Made by a program: the position numbers and the translations under genes
Shown: piece after piece, positions 57,250 to 64,000 of the stretch
Numbering within the stretch: the stretch's first letter is position 1
How the letters are laid out: each line of letters starts with the position of its first letter
The notes under the pieces: generated by a model
Database searches by the model: none
What the model was told of the DNA's origin: nothing
What the model saw: only the letters and a program-made list of their open reading frames with translations
NCBI RefSeq assembly: GCF_030295975.1
Contig: NZ_AP027364.1
Span: 744,001 to 808,000, forward strand
DNA length: 64,000 nt
Reading direction: 5' to 3'
From: Thalassotalea atypica
GTDB lineage: Bacteria; Pseudomonadota; Gammaproteobacteria; Enterobacterales; Alteromonadaceae

Positions 57250-57312
57250 TAAGATTAACGTAGAAGGCGGCGTAATCGCTGTCTTCTCAAGATAAGTGCT
57301 AAGGAAAAGTCG

Positions 57313-58536
57313 ATGGAAATTATTCTCGGCGTATCGATGTTTACAGCAATTGTTGTTGCACTTGTTTTGGTAATTTTATTTGCCAAATCTAAGTTAGTAT
57401 CAACAGGTGATGTAAAAATCGCAATAAACGGTGACCCTGAAAAATCGGTTACTACAGCTGCAGGTGGCAAGCTTTTAGGCGCACTAGCAGACCAAGGTAT
57501 TTTCGTACCGTCAGCCTGTGGTGGCGGTGGTACATGTGGTCAATGTCGTGTTGAGGTTCATTCAGGTGGTGGTGATATTCTACCAACTGAATTGGGTCAC
57601 ATTACTAAACGTGAAGCGAAAGAAGGCTGTCGTTTAGCGTGTCAAGTTGCTGTTAAGCAAGACATGGATATTGAACTTGAAGATGAAATCTTCGGTGTTC
57701 AACAATGGGAATGTGAAGTTATCTCAAATGATAACAAAGCAACATTCATTAAAGAATTGAAGCTTCAAATTCCAAATGGTGAATCTGTACCTTTCCGTGC
57801 TGGTGGTTATATTCAAATTGAAGCGCCAGCGCACCATGTTAAGTACAGTGATTTTGATATTGATGAACAGTACCGTGGTGACTGGAATCATTTTGGTTTC
57901 TTCGACGTAGAGTCAAAAGTAGACACAGATACATTACGTGCCTATTCAATGGCTAACTACCCAGAAGAAGAAGGCATTATCATGCTGAACGTGCGTATTG
58001 CTACGCCGCCTCCTGGAAAGTTACATTTACCAGCTGGTAAAATGTCATCTTATATCTTCAGTTTGAAGCCAGGTGACAAAGTAACTATTTCTGGTCCATT
58101 TGGTGAGTTCTTCGCTAAAGAAACTGATAATGAAATGGTCTTTATCGGTGGTGGTGCGGGTATGGCACCAATGCGTTCTCACATTTTTGACCAACTAAAG
58201 CGTCTTAAATCTAAGCGTAAGATGAGTTTCTGGTACGGTGCACGTTCTTTACGTGAAATGTTTTATGAAGACGACTACAACGGCTTAGCAGCTGAAAATG
58301 ACAATTTCGATTGGCATGTTGCTTTATCAGATCCTCAACCCGAAGATAATTGGGATGGCATGACAGGTTTCATTCACAATGTGCTTTATGAAAACTACTT
58401 GAAAGATCATGAAGCGCCAGAAGATTGCGAGTACTACATGTGTGGTCCCCCAATGATGAACGCTGCTGTTATCAACATGCTTAAGAGTTTAGGCGTAGAA
58501 GACGAAAATATATTACTCGATGACTTCGGCGGATAA
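57313..58536 (+). CDS. nqrF: Na+-NQR subunit F (NADH dehydrogenase, [2Fe-2S], FAD)
   Basis: A 407-residue electron-entry subunit. One N-terminal helix (about 5-24) is followed by a ferredoxin domain with ligands C69, C75, C78 and C110 ([15 protein letters not shown]), then a FAD domain with [14 protein letters not shown] and the NADH-binding [21 protein letters not shown] reduces FAD, which passes electrons through the 2Fe-2S centre to the other subunits. Followed by a strong terminator. Confidence 0.97.
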   Translation: MEIILGVSMFTAIVVALVLVILFAKSKLVSTGDVKIAINGDPEKSVTTAAGGKLLGALADQGIFVPSACGGGGTCGQCRVEVHSGGGDILPTELGHITKREAKEGCRLACQVAVKQDMDIELEDEIFGVQQWECEVISNDNKATFIKELKLQIPNGESVPFRAGGYIQIEAPAHHVKYSDFDIDEQYRGDWNHFGFFDVESKVDTDTLRAYSMANYPEEEGIIMLNVRIATPPPGKLHLPAGKMSSYIFSLKPGDKVTISGPFGEFFAKETDNEMVFIGGGAGMAPMRSHIFDQLKRLKSKRKMSFWYGARSLREMFYEDDYNGLAAENDNFDWHVALSDPQPEDNWDGMTGFIHNVLYENYLKDHEAPEDCEYYMCGPPMMNAAVINMLKSLGVEDENILLDDFGG

Positions 58537-58556
58537 TTATACTTTCTGACTTAATT

Positions 58557-58582
58557 AAAGAGCGACTTAGGTCGCTCTTTTT
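58557..58582 (+). terminator. Rho-independent terminator of the nqr operon
   Basis: AAAGAGCGAC (58557-58566), loop TTAG, GTCGCTCTTT (58571-58580), T run. Confidence 0.9.
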
Positions 58583-58616
58583 GTATTGATAAAAACATTT
58601 AATTTTGGTTGAAGTG

Positions 58617-59633
58617 ATGAAATTTAAGCTATTAATTGTCCTTATTTTTATGCTTGTTTTAAGCGCATGTTTTCCTGCTGTAGACCCTAATGGTAAAAAG
58701 GAAGTACTTTTACAAGGACGTACAATGGGCACCACTTATAACATTAAAGTAGTTGTAGGAAGTGATGTTGATACGGTTACATTACACAAAGCAATTGATG
58801 AAGCTTTAGTACAAGTGAATCAAGAAATGTCGACCTATATTGCAGACTCTGAACTTTCACTGTTTAATAAAAGTGATGGTGTTGAACCTATAGTAATGTC
58901 TAAGGGCTTAAGTAAAGTAATTAATGAAGCGGTGCGTTTAGGAAAAATCACCAACGGAATGCTCGATGTTACCGTTGGGCCATTGGTTAATTTATGGGGT
59001 TTCGGACCTGATTTTAGGCCTAATAAAGTGCCAACAGATAATGAGCAGCAACAAGCAAGAGCGCGTATAGGCCTGAATAAAATTGAAGTTTCAGGTGATA
59101 ATATTAGCAAGTCTCAGCACGATATTTATGTAGACTTGTCGACGATAGCTAAAGGGTATGGTGTTGACGTAGTTGCAGATATTGTCGAAGCTAACGGTAT
59201 CGACGGTTATTTAGTAGAGATCGGTGGGGAATTACGGTTAAAGGGGTTTAAAGCAAATGGAACGCTATGGACTATTGCTGTTGAAAAACCAATTTCAAAT
59301 GAGCGAAGTGCACAGCAATTTATTGTACCCAAAGATAATGCCGTAGCGACTTCTGGTGATTATAGAAATTATATCGAAGTTAATGGTAAGCGTTATTCTC
59401 ATATTATTGATCCAAAAACAGGACTGCCGATAGAACATCGTTTAGTGTCAGTAACAATTATTCATCCGTCATCGATGACTGCAGATGGTTTATCTACTGC
59501 AATTATGGTGATGGGGCCAGAGGTAGGCCTTAAATTTGCCGAAGAGCATGAATTAGCTGCTATGTTGATTGTTAAAACAGAGCATGGATTTGAAGAGATT
59601 AATACGGTAAAATTCATGCAATATTTGAAGTGA
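58617..59633 (+). CDS. apbE: FAD:protein FMN transferase ApbE
   Basis: A 338-residue lipoprotein (lipobox LSAC, Cys at about 18) that covalently attaches FMN to Thr in the SGAT sites of NqrB and NqrC. ApbE motifs include GRTMGTTYNIKV at the start, VNLWGFGPDF and DLSTIAKGYGVD (Mg/FAD site), EIGGELRLKG and YSHIIDPKTGLP. It acts in the periplasm and its position directly after nqrF fits this job. ATG 58617 is used; TTG 58605 and GTG 58614 are in frame. Confidence 0.95.
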   Translation: MKFKLLIVLIFMLVLSACFPAVDPNGKKEVLLQGRTMGTTYNIKVVVGSDVDTVTLHKAIDEALVQVNQEMSTYIADSELSLFNKSDGVEPIVMSKGLSKVINEAVRLGKITNGMLDVTVGPLVNLWGFGPDFRPNKVPTDNEQQQARARIGLNKIEVSGDNISKSQHDIYVDLSTIAKGYGVDVVADIVEANGIDGYLVEIGGELRLKGFKANGTLWTIAVEKPISNERSAQQFIVPKDNAVATSGDYRNYIEVNGKRYSHIIDPKTGLPIEHRLVSVTIIHPSSMTADGLSTAIMVMGPEVGLKFAEEHELAAMLIVKTEHGFEEINTVKFMQYLK

Positions 59634-59680
59634 TCTTACAATCAGTTCATTAGTTGTTGCTCGTTAAATAGGCTTATAGT

Positions 59681-59902
59681 ATGACTATGTTTTTGATTAC
59701 CCTTGCTTTGTTCTTGATCGTGGCAGCGGGTATGGCCGTTGGCTATATATTTCAGCAAAAAACTTTGGCAGGCAGCTGCGGTGGTTTGGGCTCTATTGGC
59801 ATAGATAAAGCATGTAATTGCGATAATCCATGTGAAAAAAGACAAGAACGTGAACGCAAAGCCGAACAAGAAAAGAATCAAATAGATATTAAAAACATCT
59901 AG
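59681..59902 (+). CDS. nqrM: Na+-NQR maturation protein NqrM
   Basis: A 73-residue membrane protein with one N-terminal helix (about 3-22) and a Cys-rich segment SCGGLGSIGIDKACNCDNPC, the NqrM/DUF539 signature. NqrM is needed for assembly of the iron centre of Na+-NQR (known from Vibrio). It is the last gene of this respiratory unit, behind nqrF and apbE, and ends in its own terminator. Confidence 0.93.
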   Translation: MTMFLITLALFLIVAAGMAVGYIFQQKTLAGSCGGLGSIGIDKACNCDNPCEKRQERERKAEQEKNQIDIKNI

Positions 59903-59904
59903 TG

Positions 59905-59929
59905 AAAGGCCACAATCGTGGCCTTTTTT
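59905..59929 (+). terminator. Rho-independent terminator of nqrM
   Basis: AAAGGCCAC (59905-59913), loop AATC, GTGGCCTTT (59918-59926), T run. Confidence 0.9.
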
Positions 59930-59964
59930 GAACCCATCTAGAATAATTTTTATTAGCCTGGTTG

Positions 59965-59991
59965 ATAAGTGTCTGAAAAATGAACACTTAT
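59965..59991. promoter_or_regulatory. 8-bp perfect inverted repeat upstream of the PEP-CTERM gene
   Basis: ATAAGTGT (59965-59972) and ATAAGTGT in reverse (ACACTTAT, 59984-59991) around an 11-base spacer. It may be an operator for the following gene; it lies about 120 bases before its ATG. Confidence 0.4.
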
Positions 59992-60112
59992 ATTTATTGT
60001 GTACGTTGGTGTTTGCTTTAAGTTACTGATTATTCAATGATTAATTTTGATGGTCTGTTTTTTGCTCTATAACTCGAGCTATAAAAATAATCAGACTATA
60101 GGAACTAGGTCA

Positions 60113-61189
60113 ATGATAAATAAAATAAAAACTGCACTCTTTACCTTAACTACCATAACCGCTCTCAGTGCAAATGCTGGATTGGTGACGCAACACACTT
60201 CAGTTCAAACCTATCAACGATCTTGCCCCGGAGTCGCCGATGCTAATTGGGTAAAAAATTGGAAACCTATAGTTGAGTGGTACTATGGCATTGAACAAGC
60301 TGATGCCGATTTAATGTGTCACTTTAATGGTGGAAATCAAGAAAGACATTTTAATAGCGATGGTACACCGAAGGATGCAAATTGGCGATATGATGACGCT
60401 TGGCCAACAGGTGAAAATGGAGAAGCGATATCAGGTGGGGGAGAGTTTACCGCTGAGCAAGTGGGTACATTAGAAATTATTGCTAGCGCAGGCCCAGAAG
60501 ACATGACCACTGTCGGTACTAAGGACGGTAAATATTATGCGCAAGTAACCCTTGATGATGAAAATCTTGGTTTGCCAGAAATAAAAGTTAAATCTGAATC
60601 AGACGAGTTTGAAAGAAATTCAGTTAACGCTTTCGCCGCCACTGAGTATTTATGGACGGGTGAAGATGAAACATTAGAGTTTACTGCCAATTTCGATTTT
60701 TTCGCTTCAGGAGGTGCTTGGGCATTAGGTGATACACCTGAAATAAATGATTACTTATTAGGGATGGAAATTGGCGTAGCGACGGATATGCTATTTGATG
60801 TTGAGCAAATTTTTCCAACCGACTGGGGAAATCAAATAGCGACAGCTGGTTATAATACTAATAATGAACCGCGAGTATCAGGTTCACTAGAAGAGCCAAT
60901 TGAGGGAACAGTAACAGTCTCATTTGATGTATCAGCGGGAGATCAGTTTTTTCTATATGGATGGATACAAGCATTTGGATATAACGGTGGTTTTGTTGAT
61001 GCGAGTAATACACTAACAAGCCAACTTGCTGTACAAGGCCAAACTCAGCAACAAAGTCAGCAAATATTTGCTGCGGCATTACAAGCAGCGCCACCAAGTG
61101 ACCCTAATGCAATACCTGAGCCTTCTTCGCTATTCTTAGCACTGCTTGGCTTTATCGGATTAGCAGGGCGTAAAAAAATCTTGGGCTAA
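60113..61189 (+). CDS. PEP-CTERM sorting domain-containing exported protein
   Basis: A 358-residue exported protein. The signal peptide is MINKIKTALFTLTTITALSA. The C-terminus is the PEP-CTERM signal: PEPSSLFLALLGFIGLAGRKK (motif, hydrophobic helix, basic tail), read by an exosortase that must be elsewhere in the genome. The body is acidic and beta-rich, without recognised domain; WVKNWKPIVEWYYGIEQADA and FASGGAWALGDTPEINDYLLG are distinctive parts. Near the end is a Gln-rich linker (QGQTQQQSQQ). ATG 60113 has AGGAACTAGGT upstream; starts further upstream are not supported. Confidence 0.8.
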   Translation: MINKIKTALFTLTTITALSANAGLVTQHTSVQTYQRSCPGVADANWVKNWKPIVEWYYGIEQADADLMCHFNGGNQERHFNSDGTPKDANWRYDDAWPTGENGEAISGGGEFTAEQVGTLEIIASAGPEDMTTVGTKDGKYYAQVTLDDENLGLPEIKVKSESDEFERNSVNAFAATEYLWTGEDETLEFTANFDFFASGGAWALGDTPEINDYLLGMEIGVATDMLFDVEQIFPTDWGNQIATAGYNTNNEPRVSGSLEEPIEGTVTVSFDVSAGDQFFLYGWIQAFGYNGGFVDASNTLTSQLAVQGQTQQQSQQIFAAALQAAPPSDPNAIPEPSSLFLALLGFIGLAGRKKILG

Positions 61190-61211
61190 TCACCTTATGC
61201 ATTGTTTTGAT

Positions 61212-61237
61212 AAAAGGTCTCTGATGAGGCCTTTTTT
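61212..61237 (+). terminator. Rho-independent terminator of the PEP-CTERM gene
   Basis: AAAAGGTCTC (61212-61221), loop TGAT, GAGGCCTTTT (61226-61235) with one T-G pair, then T. Confidence 0.8.
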
Positions 61238-61342
61238 GTATCTCGGATTGAAAGTTTTCACTGCATATTAGGCTAAGGTCTAATACCTAACAGTGAGTGT
61301 AGTTTTTATACTGATGTCATAGCCCAATAGTGAGAAAGTACA

Positions 61343-63226
61343 ATGAACTATCAAGACACTTATAAAAGTTCAATTCAAAATAAGGAAGAGTTTTGGCGAC
61401 AGCAAGCGGCGAAAGTTGATTGGTATAAAAATCCGAAAACGATACTTTCTCAAGATAGTGACCAACAATACCAATGGTTCTCTGATGGCAAATTAAACAC
61501 CAGTTATTTAGCGCTTGATTATCATATTGCGAATGGTCGCGGTGAGCAATTGGCTTTAATCTATGACTCTCCGGTCAGCGATAGTAGTCAAAAGTTTACT
61601 TATAAAGAACTCCATAGCCAAGTGGCAAAATTTGCTGATGTGCTGGCACAAAAAGGTGTCGTCAAAGGCGACCGCGTATTGATTTATATGCCAATGATCC
61701 CGCAAGCGGCAATTGCGATGTTAGCTTGCGCACGAGTAGGCGCAATACACTCGGTTGTTTTTGGTGGTTTTGCCGCCCATGAGCTCGCTATTAGAATTGA
61801 TGACGCCACGCCTAAAGCAATAGTCAGTGCAAGTTGTGGTATTGAATGCGAGACAATCATCCCTTATAAGAGATTACTAGATGACGCGATAGAAGAAGCG
61901 ACACACCCTGTCGAGAGTTGCATCATATTTCAACGCGAGCAATGTTTGGCAGAAATGACCAATGGCCGAGATTATGATTGGCACCGTTTAATGCATGATG
62001 CAGTGGAAATGGAGCCTATCATTGTTGATGCCAATGACCCTTTATACATTTTATACACCTCTGGTACCACTGGAAAGCCAAAAGGTGTTGTTCGTGATAA
62101 TGGCGGTCATGCAGTCGCAATGAAGTACAGCATGGAGGTTATCTATGGAATGGATGCAGGCGATGTTTTTTGGGCTGCTTCTGATGTCGGCTGGGTTGTT
62201 GGGCATTCTTATATCGTTTATGCACCTCTCATAGCTGGTTGTACAACGATATTGTATGAGGGTAAACCGGTAAGAACGCCGGATGCAGGCGCATTTTGGC
62301 GCGTGTGTGCGGAGCATAAAGTCAAAGCACTTTTTAGTGCTCCAACTGCCTTTAGAGCCATTTGCAAAGAAGATCCTAATGCGGAGTTTTTGGCCCAGTA
62401 TGACTTAACTCATTTGCAGCGACTATATTTGGCAGGAGAAAGGTTGGATCCAGCTACCTATCACTGGCTAAAAGAACATAGCGGTGTTCCAGTTATCGAC
62501 CATTGGTGGCAAACAGAAACTGGATGGGCGATAGCGGGCATTCCTGTTGGTATTGAAACACTTGAAACCAAAGCGGGCGCTGCGGGTGTTCCAACACCGG
62601 GCTACGATATCAAAGTACTTGATGAAAAAGGCCATGATCTTGGCAGGCAAGAAGAGGGAAGCATTGCCATTAAATTGCCTTTGCCACCGGGGTGTTTACA
62701 TACCATTTGGCAAAACCCTGATCGCTTTAAAGCCGGGTATTTGAACACATACCCTGGCTATTATCTAACGGGGGATGGAGGATACATTGACGACGATGGT
62801 TACCTTTATATCATGGGGCGAACCGACGATGTAATTAACGTTGCAGGGCATCGTTTATCAACGGGTGAAATGGAAGAAGTCATTGCTGATCACCCTCATA
62901 TTGCTGAATGCGCTGTGGTAGGCGCAGCTGATAAAATAAAAGGACAAATGCCTTTTGCATTGGTGGTACTTAAAAATGGCGTGAAATTGGCGCATGAGCA
63001 AGTGCAAAATGATTTAACGCTAATGGTGCGCAAAAAAATAGGCGCTATTGCCTCACTCAAGCAAGTCATGGTTGTTGATCGCCTGCCGAAAACACGCTCA
63101 GGAAAAATATTGCGTAAAGTGATTAGGCAAATGTTAGATGGCGAATCTTATCAAGTGCCATCAACAATTGATGATATTACAATTTTGGATGAATTAAAGG
63201 CTCAATTTCTGCCAAAAGTAAGTTAG
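61343..63226 (+). CDS. prpE: Propionyl-CoA synthetase PrpE
   Basis: A 627-residue acyl-CoA synthetase of the acetyl/propionyl-CoA type. AMP-forming core motifs are YTSGTTGKPKGVVRDNGGH (P-loop), WWQTETGWAIAG and LTGDGGYIDDDGYLYIMGR. The acetylation/catalytic Lys is K588 in SGKILRK. It activates propionate (or acetate) to the acyl-CoA and is more like PrpE than Acs (length and SASCGIE motif). No methylcitrate genes are nearby. It lies between the PEP-CTERM protein and dinB, and appears to be transcribed alone. Confidence 0.9.
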   Translation: MNYQDTYKSSIQNKEEFWRQQAAKVDWYKNPKTILSQDSDQQYQWFSDGKLNTSYLALDYHIANGRGEQLALIYDSPVSDSSQKFTYKELHSQVAKFADVLAQKGVVKGDRVLIYMPMIPQAAIAMLACARVGAIHSVVFGGFAAHELAIRIDDATPKAIVSASCGIECETIIPYKRLLDDAIEEATHPVESCIIFQREQCLAEMTNGRDYDWHRLMHDAVEMEPIIVDANDPLYILYTSGTTGKPKGVVRDNGGHAVAMKYSMEVIYGMDAGDVFWAASDVGWVVGHSYIVYAPLIAGCTTILYEGKPVRTPDAGAFWRVCAEHKVKALFSAPTAFRAICKEDPNAEFLAQYDLTHLQRLYLAGERLDPATYHWLKEHSGVPVIDHWWQTETGWAIAGIPVGIETLETKAGAAGVPTPGYDIKVLDEKGHDLGRQEEGSIAIKLPLPPGCLHTIWQNPDRFKAGYLNTYPGYYLTGDGGYIDDDGYLYIMGRTDDVINVAGHRLSTGEMEEVIADHPHIAECAVVGAADKIKGQMPFALVVLKNGVKLAHEQVQNDLTLMVRKKIGAIASLKQVMVVDRLPKTRSGKILRKVIRQMLDGESYQVPSTIDDITILDELKAQFLPKVS

Positions 63227-63319
63227 TAAACGCTAATGATTACTTAAACTGTTTCTAGGACATGGTTAACAGGAATTTACTTTTGCGCAGATCTCTTTAA
63301 ATTCCACGCTAAATCGGTA

Positions 63320-63339
63320 TACTGTTATTATTTACAGTG
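63320..63339 (+). promoter_or_regulatory. LexA (SOS) box of dinB
   Basis: TACTGT-TATTATTT-ACAGTG has the CTGT-N8-ACAG consensus. It overlaps a TATACT -10-like site (63318-63323) and ends 14 bases before the dinB ATG, so DNA damage should induce dinB. Confidence 0.85.
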
Positions 63340-63353
63340 TTTGCCGGTTTGCC

Positions 63354-64000
63354 ATGAGAAAGATTATTCATATAGATATGGATTGTTTCTATGCTGCAGT
63401 AGAGATGAGGGACAATCCAGAATATAAAAATGTGCCTCTAGCAGTAGGGGGAGACGGTCCTCGCAGTGTCTTATGCACCTGCAATTATTTGGCTCGAAAG
63501 TATGGCGTTCGTTCTGCTATGCCAGCGATAAAAGCGAAACAGCTTTGCCCTGATCTATTAATTGTGTCAGGGCGTATGGATGTATATAAATCAATATCCC
63601 ATCAAATCCGTGAAATATTTCTACGTTATACTGCCAAAATTGAGCCTTTATCACTTGATGAGGCTTTCTTAGACGTAAGTGATTGTACACAACACCAAGG
63701 CAGTGCGACCTTAATAGCGCAAGAAATAAGAGCTGCAATTTATGACGAGTTGCAACTGACTGCTTCTGCTGGCGTTGCACCGAATAAATTTCTCGCAAAA
63801 ATTGCATCCGATGAAAACAAGCCGAATGGCCAATGTGTTATTTCTCCTGCTAAGGTGGCTGATTTTGTTGAACAACTGCCGCTTAAGAAAATTCCGGGTA
63901 TCGGCCCAAAAACTAATGAAAAACTAGCCGTTCATGGCTTTCGTACCTGTGCTGATGTTCGCAAAACATCCGCTGAGTCACTCGTACCTATAGTGGGAAA
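63354..64000 (+). CDS. dinB: DNA polymerase IV DinB, N-terminal part
   Basis: 215 residues are visible before the window ends. The catalytic palm of Y-family polymerase: [15 protein letters not shown] (D8 metal ligand, steric gate FY), [10 protein letters not shown] (D and E metal ligands) and [23 protein letters not shown], then the thumb Hh[18 protein letters not shown]. It carries out error-prone translesion synthesis. The LexA box directly upstream shows SOS control. The little-finger domain is outside the window. Confidence 0.95.
   Translation, partial: MRKIIHIDMDCFYAAVEMRDNPEYKNVPLAVGGDGPRSVLCTCNYLARKYGVRSAMPAIKAKQLCPDLLIVSGRMDVYKSISHQIREIFLRYTAKIEPLSLDEAFLDVSDCTQHQGSATLIAQEIRAAIYDELQLTASAGVAPNKFLAKIASDENKPNGQCVISPAKVADFVEQLPLKKIPGIGPKTNEKLAVHGFRTCADVRKTSAESLVPIVG

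Noticed and set aside
61259-61295. Nested inverted repeats upstream of prpE (CACTG/CAGTG and TTAGG/CCTAA)
   Set aside because: The arms are short and spaced unevenly; this could easily occur by chance and is not a convincing operator.

Overview
The window looks like a chromosomal segment of a marine gammaproteobacterium of the order Alteromonadales, most likely Colwelliaceae (Thalassotalea/Colwellia-like). This is inferred from AT-rich coding and intergenic sequence, the gene order recX-alaS-lysC-csrA and pilW-rodZ-ispG-hisS-yfgM-bamB-der, a six-gene Na+-translocating NADH:quinone reductase operon with apbE and nqrM, TRAP transport, FabV and a PEP-CTERM protein. No rRNA, tRNA, insertion sequence, prophage or CRISPR array was seen. 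Most of the window is core genome; the accessory-looking parts are roughly 1-9.8 kb and 37.5-47.5 kb.

Layout. 1-9.8 kb: the end of an FAD-dependent amine oxidase, a large Ig-repeat lipoprotein, a 2-hydroxyacid dehydrogenase, an M3 oligopeptidase lipoprotein, a GNAT acetyltransferase, a solitary periplasmic binding protein, a DUF2164 protein and an unknown membrane-anchored protein. 9.8-12.1 kb: a three-domain fusion of cysteine desulfurase, persulfide-dioxygenase-like metallo-beta-lactamase and rhodanese, the most unusual gene here. 12.2-16.1 kb: the divergent argO/argP pair, a 42-residue small protein, iscX and maeA. 16.2-21.5 kb: recX (without recA), alaS, lysC, csrA and ndk. 21.8-31.8 kb: rlmN, a pilW carrying a C-terminal LysM domain, rodZ, ispG, hisS, yfgM, bamB and der. 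31.9-37.4 kb: a PilZ protein, xseA (reverse), guaB and guaA. 37.5-47.6 kb: small proteins, a secreted HExxH peptidase-like protein, a chromate transporter, a possible lipid-related trio (membrane protein, phospholipase-A2-like protein, LURP-one-like protein), the ampG/cyclophilin/yajG/rlmG group, an AlkB homologue apparently started by ATT, and bolA. 47.7-52.2 kb: a 2-oxoacid-type TRAP transporter and fabV. 52.7-59.9 kb: nqrABCDEF, apbE and nqrM. 60-64 kb: a PEP-CTERM protein, prpE and an SOS-boxed dinB cut by the window end.

How the parts connect. NqrB and NqrC carry FMN bound to threonine, ApbE attaches it, and NqrM is needed for maturation of the complex, so 52.7-59.9 kb is a self-contained respiratory sodium-pump unit. 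The csrA leader has a GGA-loop hairpin and a GGA in the Shine-Dalgarno site, suggesting autorepression. guaB and guaA carry out the two steps from IMP to GMP and are separated by a strong hairpin. Three small proteins (42, 49 and 58 codons) and several terminators and promoters were added by reading the intergenic sequence directly.
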